64,000 nucleotides of DNA from Flavobacteriaceae bacterium (lineage in GTDB: Bacteria; Bacteroidota; Bacteroidia; Flavobacteriales; Weeksellaceae), in the NCBI GenBank assembly GCA_030538275.1, contig JAUNUH010000009.1, forward strand, positions 15,399-79,398, read 5' to 3'. Position numbers and translations under genes: made by a program. The notes under the pieces were generated by a model. It was not told where the DNA came from and did no database searches. It worked only from the letters and a program-made list of their open reading frames with translations. Of this stretch, positions 26,022 to 34,135 are shown piece by piece; the stretch's first letter is position 1, and every line of letters starts with the position of its first letter.

Positions 26022-27056
26022 TTATTTTTTCAACGGAATAGAAATCCATTCTTTTTTAGGCGAATTTCCTACAAAGTTATTTTCAACCAAAAAACTTGCA
26101 ATCTGTACGGTATTGGTCGCGGCACCTTTGCGCAAATTGTCCGATACTATCCACATATTCAGCGTATTAGGCTGTGAGAAATCTCTTCGGATTCTGCCAA
26201 CAAATACCTCGTCCTTGCCCTCAGCATACAGTGGCATAGGGTAGATTTGAGCGTCGGGATTGTCTTTTACAACCACACCAGGCATGCGATGCAGCAATTG
26301 CCTAACCTCGCTCAGTTCAAAATCATTTTCAAATTCTATATTCACCGCTTCTGAATGGCCACCTTGCACTGGAACGCGTACAGCCGTAGCTGTAACCTGA
26401 ATACTATCATCTTGCAATATTTTTTTGGTTTCGTGCACGAGTTTCATTTCTTCTTTGGTATAGCCGTTTTCTTCGAATACATCACAATGCGGTAATGCAT
26501 TTTTGAAAATTTGATAGGGATAAACCATTTTTGCCGTTTCACCTTTTAATTCTGATTCTAATTGATCAACGGCATTTTTTCCCGTTCCAGTAACAGATTG
26601 ATAGGTTGAAACCACTACACGTTTTATTTTGTAGGTATCGTGTAGTGGTTTCAAAGCCATAACCAATTGCGTGGTAGAACAATTGGGATTTGCAATAATT
26701 TTATCATTTTCACCAATCAAATCAGAATTAATCTCTGGAACCACCAATTTGACATTGGGGTCTAATCTCCAAGCCGATGAATTATCAATTACAAAAGTAC
26801 CTTTTTTGGCAAATTCTGGTGCAAATTCAAGTGAAACACTGCCTCCAGCAGAAAAAAGTGCAATATCACAATGCGCATTAATTGCATCTTGCATCGATAC
26901 AATTGGAATGTTTTCTCCTTTGAAAACAACCGTTTTTCCAATGGAATTTTCTGATGCGACTGGAAATAATTGTGTAACAGGAAAATTTCTCTCTTCTAGA
27001 ACCTTCAACATGATTTGTCCCACCATTCCGGTAGCGCCAACAACTGCAACTTTCAT
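26022..27056 (-). CDS. asd: Aspartate-semialdehyde dehydrogenase
   Basis: Reduces aspartyl phosphate to the semialdehyde, the branch point to lysine/diaminopimelate, threonine and methionine. The 344 residues show the NADP site VAVVGATGMVGQIMLKVLEERNFPV, GGSVSLEFAPEFAKKGTFVIDNSSAWRLD, the catalytic cysteine C126 in NPNCSTTQLV and the late VQGGHSEAVNIEF histidine region. It feeds diaminopimelate to the MurE enzyme of this same window. The gene precedes nothing obviously related; the bacilliredoxin gene lies upstream on the same strand. Confidence 0.95.
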   Translation of the reverse strand: MKVAVVGATGMVGQIMLKVLEERNFPVTQLFPVASENSIGKTVVFKGENIPIVSMQDAINAHCDIALFSAGGSVSLEFAPEFAKKGTFVIDNSSAWRLDPNVKLVVPEINSDLIGENDKIIANPNCSTTQLVMALKPLHDTYKIKRVVVSTYQSVTGTGKNAVDQLESELKGETAKMVYPYQIFKNALPHCDVFEENGYTKEEMKLVHETKKILQDDSIQVTATAVRVPVQGGHSEAVNIEFENDFELSEVRQLLHRMPGVVVKDNPDAQIYPMPLYAEGKDEVFVGRIRRDFSQPNTLNMWIVSDNLRKGAATNTVQIASFLVENNFVGNSPKKEWISIPLKK

Positions 27057-27113
27057 AAAAATAAATTAGAAAATTTAAAAAATTAAATCAGAATTTGATT
27101 GCTGAATCAAAAT

Positions 27114-27524
27114 TTAGCAATATTCGTTATAAGCTTGTTTCAGATTTTCGGCAATCATAGCTGGTGAATGGCCTTCAATATGATGTCGCTCTAGCATATG
27201 TACTAATTCTCCATCTTTGAACAGTGCCACAGAGGGTGAACTTGGTGGAAAAGGCATCATAGCTTCTCTGGCAACCGTCGTGGCTTCTATATCAAATCCG
27301 GCGAAAACAGTGCCTAGATGATCTGGCTTTTTATCGTTGTCTAGGGAGTAAACTACGCCCGGACGAGCTCCACCTGCGGCACATCCACATACACTGTTCA
27401 CAACAATCAAAGTTGTTCCTTTTTTCTCTAAAAATGTTTTCACCTCTTCTACCGTAGGTAAATCGGTAAACCCGTTTTGCGTTAATTCCGCTTTCATGGG
27501 CATTACTAAATCTGCTGGGTACAT
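27114..27524 (-). CDS. Bacilliredoxin, BrxA/BrxB family
   Basis: Small cytoplasmic thiol-disulfide protein of 136 residues of the YphP/YqiW family, known to de-bacillithiolate proteins in Firmicutes. The active site is C46-G47-C48 in VNSVCGCAAGGARPG. Family marks include YPADLVMPMKAELTQNGF and LVHMLERHHIEGHS. In Bacteroidetes the family occurs although bacillithiol presence varies, so its thiol partner here is uncertain. The gene lies about 57 bases upstream of asd on the same strand. Confidence 0.9.
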   Translation of the reverse strand: MYPADLVMPMKAELTQNGFTDLPTVEEVKTFLEKKGTTLIVVNSVCGCAAGGARPGVVYSLDNDKKPDHLGTVFAGFDIEATTVAREAMMPFPPSSPSVALFKDGELVHMLERHHIEGHSPAMIAENLKQAYNEYC

Positions 27525-27644
27525 ATATCTTTATTTTTAATTTACCTTTGCATTTTACAAAGTCCTGCAAAATTACAAAAGTTATTTGGACTTATTCTAA
27601 ATTTTAAACAAACAGAACCAAGCCTAAATTTTGAATTTCTTAAT

Positions 27645-28031
27645 TTGAATAATTCTTTCAAAAAACATGAGCGACTCACATCAAAAAAATATTTTGATGC
27701 CCTTTTTTCCCATGGTAATTCTGTGAAATCATATCCTATACGAGCAGTTTTTCTGGAGTTTAATGCAAATAATTTTCAGAAATCTGTTGATTTTCCGACA
27801 AATACACAAGTCGCATTTGCTGTTCCTAAAAGAAATTTCAAACGTGCAGTTGATCGTAACAGAATCAAACGTATGATGCGTGAGGTGTATCGTAACAACA
27901 AAATTTCGGACCAAAAAATGGCCTTGATTTTTATTTTTACAGGAAATAAACGCCCAGATTTTACAAGCCTGGAATCGGCCATGTTGCGAATTTTAAAACA
28001 AATTCAACAAAATCAATCTTCAGCAAATTAA
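27645..28031 (+). CDS. rnpA: Ribonuclease P protein component
   Basis: Protein subunit of RNase P, which matures the 5' ends of tRNAs. The family core is plain: FKKHERLTSKKYFDALFSHGNSVKSYPIRAVF, then the RNR signature FAVPKRNFKRAVDRNRIKRMMREVYR. 128 residues. No ATG precedes the core; the frame starts at TTG (27645-27647), which I take as the start because homology begins immediately after. dnaA/rpmH neighbours, common elsewhere, are absent. The stop overlaps the end of the convergent DUF gene by 4 bases. Confidence 0.92.
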   Translation: MNNSFKKHERLTSKKYFDALFSHGNSVKSYPIRAVFLEFNANNFQKSVDFPTNTQVAFAVPKRNFKRAVDRNRIKRMMREVYRNNKISDQKMALIFIFTGNKRPDFTSLESAMLRILKQIQQNQSSAN

Positions 28032-28396
28032 CAACTGAGTTTGGGATTGTCGTACATGTCTGATTGGTCTTCGTGCGTTTCATCCAAACATTGCAAGTCT
28101 TTTTCAATCAATAAAAACAAAGGCTCTTCTTGTCCGTTTTCTTGATAGGATTTAACCGTTATTTCCTCTGTATCAGTGAGTATGCTTGCCATAGCGAGTG
28201 GTAAAGTAACAGTGATTCTACCCGAAGAAAATGCTGCTTTAGCCTCACTTATATCTTTACTTTGTAAAACATATTCAAATATTTCCTGATTTGAAATCAC
28301 CGTTTTACATGCAACATGTTGTTTGGATTTTAAGTCAGCTACATCTGTTTTGGTGAGCCGTAGTCGAATGCTATTATCTTTTATTCGTATTTTCAT
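28028..28396 (-). CDS. Small conserved protein next to fdhD
   Basis: Soluble protein of 122 residues, rich in charged residues, with MKIRIKDNSIRLRLTKTDVADLKSKQHV at the N-terminus and an acidic end DQSDMYDNPKLSC. I recall similar unnamed proteins beside moco genes in Bacteroidetes (possibly DUF7009), but cannot confirm it. It overlaps fdhD by 4 bases (ATGA), so it belongs to the same operon and may act in formate dehydrogenase or molybdenum cofactor maturation. The C-terminal cysteine could be reactive. No signal peptide. Confidence 0.6.
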   Translation of the reverse strand: MKIRIKDNSIRLRLTKTDVADLKSKQHVACKTVISNQEIFEYVLQSKDISEAKAAFSSGRITVTLPLAMASILTDTEEITVKSYQENGQEEPLFLLIEKDLQCLDETHEDQSDMYDNPKLSC

Positions 28397-29217
28397 TTTG
28401 TAATTCTTTGATTTTCTGTGTAAATATTAAATGATTCTGGTTTCAAAAACCCGATTAAAGTTATTTTGAAAGTGGAGGCTGTTTCTACTGCCAAACTACT
28501 TGGAGCACCTACTGCGCAAACACATTGTATCCCAGCCATAGCCGCTTTTTGAATCAATTCAAAACTTGCTCTACCACTCAACAATAGAATTTTATCCTGC
28601 ATTGGAATTTTTTCTTTTTCATGCAAAATATAATGGCCAATCAATTTGTCTAGGGCGTTGTGGCGACCAACATCTTCGCGCATTTGTAAAAGCTGGCCAG
28701 CCTTATCAAACAAGGCTGCAGCATGAATTCCACCGGTAGAAATAAATGTTTTTTGTACTTCACGCAACTTTTGTGGCAATTGAAAAATTATCTCTTTCGA
28801 AATTTGAATTTCACTTTGAGAAATATATTTGGGACGAGTTTGATATACAGCAAAAATGCTGTCTTTGCCACAGACACCACAACTGCTGGTAGTATAGAAA
28901 TTTCTGTGCAGTTTATCCAATTGCACTTGGGCTTGAGAATTCAAACGAACAACAACAGAATTTTCACCCCATACCCGAATGGGGTTTTCTTCCAAATCGG
29001 AGGGTTTTTTAATAATTCCTTCTGTAAACAAAAATCCAGTAGCAAGTTGGTCATCATTCCCCGGTGTGCGCATCGTTACCGAAATATTTTTGGAAACAAT
29101 TTTTCCTTGATCAACAAATTCTAAATGGATTTCTAGCGGTTCTTCTGTTGCTACAACATCTTGTTTTTCAATTGATTGCTCTGTTGTTATTTTTCTAATG
29201 TGAATTTCATTCGTCAT
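28393..29217 (-). CDS. fdhD: Formate dehydrogenase accessory sulfurtransferase FdhD
   Basis: Transfers sulfur from a cysteine desulfurase to the molybdenum cofactor of formate dehydrogenase. The 274 residues include TMRTPGNDDQLATGFLFTEGII, the catalytic SSCGVCGK loop (Cys113 and Cys116), STGGIHAAALFDKAGQLLQMREDVGRHNALDKLIG and LLSGRASFELIQKAAMAGI, all family hallmarks. It overlaps the upstream THEP1-MobA fusion by 11 bases and the downstream small protein by 4. No formate dehydrogenase structural gene is in the window. Confidence 0.95.
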   Translation of the reverse strand: MTNEIHIRKITTEQSIEKQDVVATEEPLEIHLEFVDQGKIVSKNISVTMRTPGNDDQLATGFLFTEGIIKKPSDLEENPIRVWGENSVVVRLNSQAQVQLDKLHRNFYTTSSCGVCGKDSIFAVYQTRPKYISQSEIQISKEIIFQLPQKLREVQKTFISTGGIHAAALFDKAGQLLQMREDVGRHNALDKLIGHYILHEKEKIPMQDKILLLSGRASFELIQKAAMAGIQCVCAVGAPSSLAVETASTFKITLIGFLKPESFNIYTENQRITK

Positions 29218-30274
29218 CTCCGAATTTCAAATTTTTTAATTCTTCTTTAGAATTTATTTGTAATAAAGTATTCTCATCTTTCAAAGCTATATAATTTCCA
29301 TTAATCGTATGCAAGAACTTGTACATGGAGTCATTTCCAGCTTCAAAAAAAGATTTTAGTTTGCAAATGGCTGCGGGTTCCAAAAGTGCAATCATGGGTT
29401 CAATACGTTCATTTTTAATAAAATAGGTTGCTTCAGAAGTAGAAATTCGTTGGTTTATAAGTTCAAACAAAGATTCTGCGTCAAGATTCGGATAATCACA
29501 AGCGATGTACATTAAGGCCTTATTAGAAATTTGATTCACGGCAGACATGAGCGCGGTCATAGGTCCGTGACCTTGGAAATTTGGATTGTCAACAATGATA
29601 TTTTCGCCTATAAATTCCATTTTCTGTGCTTGTTGAGGATTGATGGAAATGTGCACTTTATCACAAAAATAATTTAGAAGTTTTTCAACATATTTAAATT
29701 GTGGCATTTTGTGATAAGGGATTAACGCCTTGTCTGCTTGCATTCTAGTGCTTTGTCCACCAGCAAGTACCAGACCATCAGGTAATTGAATGTTGTTGTT
29801 TTGAAGAGTTGCAGTCGAAATAATTTTAATTTTTTCAAATTTATATTTTGATAAAAATTCATTAATTAAATGATTTCGAAGAACTAAAATTATAATTTTT
29901 GGTTTGAAATTGCCTGATTCAATTTGTAATAACAGATCATGGAAACCTTGATTTTTACGAACTTCTAAAGGTCCAATTTCATCTAATATCAGGTATTTTT
30001 CTTCAGAATTCAACATTTTTTGGAATTCTGAAGCCACTTTGTCAAAAACATCTTTATCAAAGCTATATCTTCCAATTTCATATCCACCATGGGGTTTTTC
30101 CATGGGGTAAAATGCATTGGATTGAATATGTTGAAAGTGTCTTTTTCCATTAATTTCTGGTGAGAGGAATCCATTGACACTAGCTTGTCTTTTTATGAAT
30201 TTTTGCAAAGCAGTGGTTTTTCCGCTGTTGAGGTTTCCAGATAAAAGATATATTTGGGTTTCAAGATTCTTCAT
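29207..30274 (-). CDS. THEP1-type NTPase fused to molybdenum cofactor guanylyltransferase (MobA)
   Basis: Fusion protein of 355 residues. Part 1 (1-158) is a small P-loop NTPase: Walker A GNLNSGKT at 13-20 and DEIGPLE at 98-104, the latter typical of THEP1/NTPase_1 proteins rather than of MobB. Part 2 (160-355) is MobA, which joins GMP to molybdopterin: LAGGQSTRMQADKAL at 170-184, GPMTAL at 237-242 and ACDYP near 258-262, with the metal-binding aspartate D260. The junction is direct (NNNIQLPDGLVLAGG). The fusion suggests that the NTPase acts in cofactor handling, perhaps like MobB; this is inference. It overlaps the upstream membrane-protein gene by 14 bases and fdhD by 11. Confidence 0.88.
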   Translation of the reverse strand: MKNLETQIYLLSGNLNSGKTTALQKFIKRQASVNGFLSPEINGKRHFQHIQSNAFYPMEKPHGGYEIGRYSFDKDVFDKVASEFQKMLNSEEKYLILDEIGPLEVRKNQGFHDLLLQIESGNFKPKIIILVLRNHLINEFLSKYKFEKIKIISTATLQNNNIQLPDGLVLAGGQSTRMQADKALIPYHKMPQFKYVEKLLNYFCDKVHISINPQQAQKMEFIGENIIVDNPNFQGHGPMTALMSAVNQISNKALMYIACDYPNLDAESLFELINQRISTSEATYFIKNERIEPMIALLEPAAICKLKSFFEAGNDSMYKFLHTINGNYIALKDENTLLQINSKEELKNLKFGDDE

Positions 30275-31250
30275 AATATAAAGATAAGCTGAGCCAGATT
30301 AAAAGAAAATTTTTCAATTTTTTGGGCCACCAAGTATAGGATTTAGACATTTGAAGGGCAAGTTCGGCATTGGATCTAATTTGTGGTGTAAGTGATAAAA
30401 TTTCTTCCAATTTTTGCTTGCGTTGGGACTTAATATGCTTCACCCAATGCTGTAAAATCCATTTAAATAGAGGATTGAATATGTACAAGAAAAAAATGAG
30501 GGCCGCTATCGTGCGAATGAATATGAAAATGGCATCTCGGGAATTTCCTGTAAATAAAAAAATAGTCATGGAAAAAATGAGTGCAAAAATTATAAAAATG
30601 AATTTGAAGGATTTCGGCTTTTTCGCGGTGTTTTGATGGATATTAGCTTTAGGGATTTGCAGCATTTTCGCATAATGGATTAAACTTTTAGGTAAATTAA
30701 ATCCAATAATTCCCGCTAAAACACCAACTATCAAGTAGATAGCAGAATAGACCATTAAGGCAATAAAAGGTAATTCTTGAATGAACGATTGGTTGAATTG
30801 AGTTGCAATTTCATTAAAAAAAGTAGCCATGGCGTCCCAAATTCGCATTCCAAAAATTAAAGTCAGCATAATAATTTTTTGAAATGCCGACTGCAAAAGT
30901 GCAAGAATTCCATAAAAAACCGATGAAACTCGATTCAAACCGAATATTTGGTAGATCAATGCTCCCAAAATTCCTTGAAAACTTACGGCTAAATATGCAG
31001 CAATGGGTGAATGCGGACTGGCAATCGCTTTTATGATAATCACTAAAAGTGTAGCCTGCGCTATACTTTTGAATTTGTGGGTGGCATGAAAAGCAATCAT
31101 GGAAACAATAATTACCGCAAAACTTCCTAAAAATATTCCGCTAAAAGGTATTTTTGCGGCATGCATCAAGCCGCCCAATCCACTTTCACTCACAGCCCAT
31201 AATGCGGTAAGTTTGGGGATGAGTAATTGTGGATTGGGATTGAATTTCAT
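30261..31250 (-). CDS. Polytopic membrane protein of the moco operon
   Basis: Integral membrane protein of 329 residues from the ATG at 31250 (MKFNPNPQLLIPKLTALW). About six or seven hydrophobic segments occupy 20-200; two more lie near 235-285; a basic, amphipathic cytoplasmic tail follows (KSQRKQKLEEILSLTPQIRSNAELALQ). The N-terminal half (KLTALWAVSESGLGGLMHAAKIPFSG) is reminiscent of S components of energy-coupling-factor importers, but I recognise no conserved substrate motif. It overlaps the THEP1-MobA gene. It may import molybdate, tungstate or another cofactor-related ligand; that is a hypothesis. Confidence 0.6.
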   Translation of the reverse strand: MKFNPNPQLLIPKLTALWAVSESGLGGLMHAAKIPFSGIFLGSFAVIIVSMIAFHATHKFKSIAQATLLVIIIKAIASPHSPIAAYLAVSFQGILGALIYQIFGLNRVSSVFYGILALLQSAFQKIIMLTLIFGMRIWDAMATFFNEIATQFNQSFIQELPFIALMVYSAIYLIVGVLAGIIGFNLPKSLIHYAKMLQIPKANIHQNTAKKPKSFKFIFIIFALIFSMTIFLFTGNSRDAIFIFIRTIAALIFFLYIFNPLFKWILQHWVKHIKSQRKQKLEEILSLTPQIRSNAELALQMSKSYTWWPKKLKNFLLIWLSLSLYYEES

Positions 31251-31277
31251 TGTTTTTGACCAAAACAACAAAAATAC

Positions 31278-31766
31278 TCAATTCAAAGTAATCGTAAAAA
31301 TGGTATCTAGGCTTTGACCGGATTCTAATCTACCTTGTAGCTGAATTTGAAGCGAATCTCCCTGCCAATTGAGCGCATTGGTACGGGGGGAAATTATTTC
31401 ATCTGAATTTATCTTTTTTACATTTTCAATTTTATCCCATAATTGGGTTGATTCATTTTTGTGAATAATTTTTCCTGTTGATTCGTTGAGAATATAGCTA
31501 TGTGTAATTTGTAAATTAGACATAATTCTTTCATTTACTGCGAGTTTTTGACTGTCTGGCGAAATGAGAATTTCGACTTCGCTACTTTCCAGTGAAAAAG
31601 TTTGTGTACTGCCATCGGACAAATTCAAAATCAATTGATTATCATTTATTGAAAAATCAGAGATGCTTAATTGCAATTTCTCGGTTTTATTTTCAGAATC
31701 GATTGTATTATTCGGTTTTTGACAAGCCGTGAAAAAAATGAATCCTATCAACCAAAATCTAATCAT
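31278..31766 (-). CDS. Hypothetical lipoprotein
   Basis: Lipoprotein of 162 residues with lipobox FTAC (Cys15) and a Gln/Lys-Pro start of the mature part (CQKPNN). The rest alternates polar and hydrophobic residues as in a beta-rich periplasmic domain (KLQLSISDFSINDNQLILNLSDGSTQTFSLE). No family recognised. It overlaps the muramidase-like gene by 4 bases and lies 27 bases before the membrane-protein gene, so it is in the same operon. Confidence 0.65.
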   Translation of the reverse strand: MIRFWLIGFIFFTACQKPNNTIDSENKTEKLQLSISDFSINDNQLILNLSDGSTQTFSLESSEVEILISPDSQKLAVNERIMSNLQITHSYILNESTGKIIHKNESTQLWDKIENVKKINSDEIISPRTNALNWQGDSLQIQLQGRLESGQSLDTIFTITLN

Positions 31767-32539
31767 GCTCTTGAATCTCCTTTTAAATAATTTCCAAAAA
31801 TTTTAAAACATGCTTCAGAAGTTTTGTTGCCCGGCTTGCCATCAACAAGTAAGGATATGCCTGGGAAAGTATTGAGAAATCGCTGTAAATCTTCTGCACG
31901 CTCTACAAATTTGTCATTATGTCTGAAAAATGGCTCTTTTAATTCATCGATTTGAAATGCAGGGATAATATTTCGTTGTTCTAATCTTCTCAAAATTACA
32001 GCTGCTCCTGCTTGGCCAGAAACCGCCGTGTTGGACCAAGTGCCGTCTGCAACATATTTACCACTGCGATAATGATGAGAATAGGACCATAAATAAGGTG
32101 AAAAAACATGTTTATGATAGAGTCGGTATCCCCAACCATTATAATTCTCGAGTTGATACAAGGTTTTTGGCAAACTCCAATCCGATTCTTTATGTAAATT
32201 TTTGAATCTAAGTGCATCTATCGCACTTTCTTCCCACGTAAAAGGGGGTTGGCCAGTAGCGGGGCGGCCTTTTGGCACTTGTCTGGTTCGTTTGGTTAAC
32301 GGGTCGCCGTTATGCAAATGCGTGTTGAAATTTCTTCCAGACTCCATGGTATGCACCAATGCAACAAAAAACCACGGAACCCCTGTTGCTTTTTCAATAG
32401 CTAGATACCGAGCTTTGCTTTGCGTGATTTTATCTACATGATTTTCTATAACGGAAAGTTTATCCAACTTGATTTCCATGCTTTTATAGAGTTGGATGTA
32501 TTCATTCATTAATGAATTCGTGTAAGTAATTTTCGACAT
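31763..32539 (-). CDS. Muramidase-like protein with C-terminal peptidoglycan-binding domain
   Basis: Predicted cell-wall hydrolase of 258 residues without a signal peptide. The lysozyme-like core is at about 55-205: GVPWFFVALVHTMESGRNFNTHLHNGDPL gives a glutamate in a family-typical HxMES context, then PPFTWEESAIDALRFKNL and NYNGWGYRLYH. The C-terminus (about 205-258: ERAEDLQRFLNTFPGISLLVDGKPGNKTSEA) resembles a PG_binding_1 repeat. The family also occurs in phage endolysins, but no other phage gene is near. First gene of the moco-linked operon. How it would be exported is unclear. Confidence 0.7.
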   Translation of the reverse strand: MSKITYTNSLMNEYIQLYKSMEIKLDKLSVIENHVDKITQSKARYLAIEKATGVPWFFVALVHTMESGRNFNTHLHNGDPLTKRTRQVPKGRPATGQPPFTWEESAIDALRFKNLHKESDWSLPKTLYQLENYNGWGYRLYHKHVFSPYLWSYSHHYRSGKYVADGTWSNTAVSGQAGAAVILRRLEQRNIIPAFQIDELKEPFFRHNDKFVERAEDLQRFLNTFPGISLLVDGKPGNKTSEACFKIFGNYLKGDSRA

Positions 32540-32565
32540 TTTATTTGTTTTAAGTGTTGATAAAT

Positions 32566-32573
32566 CAAAATTA
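32566..32573 (-). promoter_or_regulatory. -7 promoter box for the moco-linked operon
   Basis: TAATTTTG on the minus strand, 26 bases before the ATG of the muramidase-like gene. No -33 TTG at the expected distance. Confidence 0.35.
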
Positions 32574-32675
32574 AAACTAAATTGTATGTGAAAATTTTAA
32601 ATTGTTTTAACGGTATGAATTAGAGTACGAATGGTAAGTTTTGTTGTGTAAATAGAAAATTAGGGGTGAATTAAA

Positions 32676-33327
32676 TCAGGAAATATTTATTTTTTTTAAC
32701 TGACAATAAGCTTCCATTAAACTCAACAAATTGGTTTCAAATTCTTTCGATTCAATTTTTTCTACTAATTCGGGAATATCTTTAAAATACATTTTGCCCT
32801 TTTTCTGAAATCTATTCCTTTGCCAATAACAAAAGAATGATTATAATCTGAAAGTAAGATAGGCGTTGAAGCTGTTTCATTTTTTCTTTTTAACGCATAA
32901 TAAAATGCACCAAAATCATTATAAACCCAAATCAATTCTTTATTTTTATTCAACCTAAAACTTTCGACACTATGATACATGGCTATATCTGAACAACCGT
33001 TCAAAAGTATTTGCCAATAACTAATTTTAGTTTCTTTTTGTTCTGAATTTAAATTGTAATAGTTCATAGGTAAATATTCCAATTGAACTAATCCATCTCC
33101 AGATTTAAAGATTAAACTTTTGATAGAAGAGGATTCGATTTTTGTTTTTTTACCTTTTTTCGGTATCACTCACACTAATTTTTTTTGCACTACCTTGTAT
33201 TGGAAACTGAATCCAATATGGTTTTGATGAAGCATTAATAAATTCGACTTCGGCTGGCGTACTTCTAATTTGTGCTTCGACTTGACAAATGAGCATTAAT
33301 GAAATAATGGCAAAAAAAAAGTTTCAT
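32676..33327 (-). pseudogene. Frameshifted secreted-protein gene
   Basis: Coding signal continues through three frames. Frame A starts at ATG 33327 and, if the nine-T run (33312-33320 on the plus strand it is A) is read one base shorter, gives a signal peptide (MKLFFAIISLMLICQ...) and QIRSTPAEVEFINASSKPYW. Dropping one base from the run at 33155-33160 then joins the longest open part (to about 32765: SLIFKSGDGLVQLEYLP ... DYNHSFVIGKG). Adding one base at the run 32800-32804 continues into MYFKDIPELVEKIESKEFE and a stop at 32676. The full product would have about 213 residues. It is either a decayed gene or an assembly error in homopolymers. Family unknown. It lies between sdhB and the moco operon. 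Confidence 0.65.
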
Positions 33328-33348
33328 CTCAATCTAAAAATGATTTAA

Positions 33349-34125
33349 TTATTTTACTTTTTCTTCGTTATTGATTTGAGCATTGAGATATTCTCTATGT
33401 AATCGGGCGATATTTTCGATTGAAATTTCTTTTGGACATTCTACTTCACAAGCGCCAGTATTGGAACAATTACCAAATCCTTCCAAATCCATTTGATTTA
33501 CCATATTGATGGCACGTCTAGAGGCTTCTACTTTTCCTTGTGGTAAAAGTGCATATTGTGAAACTTTGGCAGATACGAACAACATAGCAGATCCGTTTTT
33601 ACAAGCTGCAACACAAGCGCCACAACCAATACAGGCTGCAGCATCAAACGCTCTGTCTGCATCAAATTTAGGAATAGGCAATGCGTTGGCATCCACTGCG
33701 TTACCTGTAGTATCCACAGAAACGTAGCCACCTGCTTGTTGAATTCTTTCAAATGAAGTACGATCTACTACCAAATCCTTGATCACTGGAAAAGCAGCAG
33801 AACGCCAAGGTTCTATATAAATCGTCTCTCCATCATTGAACATACGCATGTGTAACTGGCAGGTTGTGATACCTGTATCTGGACCATGTGGTCGCCCGTT
33901 GATATACAATGAGCAAGTACCGCAAATCCCTTCTCTACAGTCATGATCAAAAGCAATAGGCTCTTTGGCCTCTCCAATGAGTTGTTCATTCAATTGATCT
34001 AGCATTTCCAGAAACGAGCTCGATTGTGAAACGCCATTTAGTTTATATGTTTCTATTTTACCCTTTGATTTAGAGTTTTTTTGTCTCCAAATTTTGAGTG
34101 TAATATTTATGATTTTATCGGCCAT
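33349..34125 (-). CDS. sdhB: Succinate dehydrogenase / fumarate reductase iron-sulfur subunit
   Basis: Iron-sulfur subunit of complex II, passing electrons from the flavin of SdhA toward the quinone. 258 residues. The [2Fe-2S] ligands are C63, C68, C71 and C89 ([17 protein letters not shown]). The [4Fe-4S]/[3Fe-4S] ligands are C165, C168, C171, C175 and C220, C226, C230 ([31 protein letters not shown]). This is the longer, Bacteroidetes/epsilon-type SdhB/FrdB. Last gene of the sdhC-sdhA-sdhB operon, 10 bases after sdhA. Confidence 0.96.
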   Translation of the reverse strand: MADKIINITLKIWRQKNSKSKGKIETYKLNGVSQSSSFLEMLDQLNEQLIGEAKEPIAFDHDCREGICGTCSLYINGRPHGPDTGITTCQLHMRMFNDGETIYIEPWRSAAFPVIKDLVVDRTSFERIQQAGGYVSVDTTGNAVDANALPIPKFDADRAFDAAACIGCGACVAACKNGSAMLFVSAKVSQYALLPQGKVEASRRAINMVNQMDLEGFGNCSNTGACEVECPKEISIENIARLHREYLNAQINNEEKVK

Positions 34126-34135
34126 AATTATTTTC

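Noticed and set aside
31763..32539. Prophage remnant because of the endolysin-like protein
   Set aside because: No holin, terminase, integrase or attachment repeat nearby; neighbours are chromosomal operon genes.
32676..33327. Programmed frameshifting
   Set aside because: Three separate shifts in mixed directions would be needed and no slippery heptamer plus stimulatory structure is evident; decay or sequencing error is simpler.
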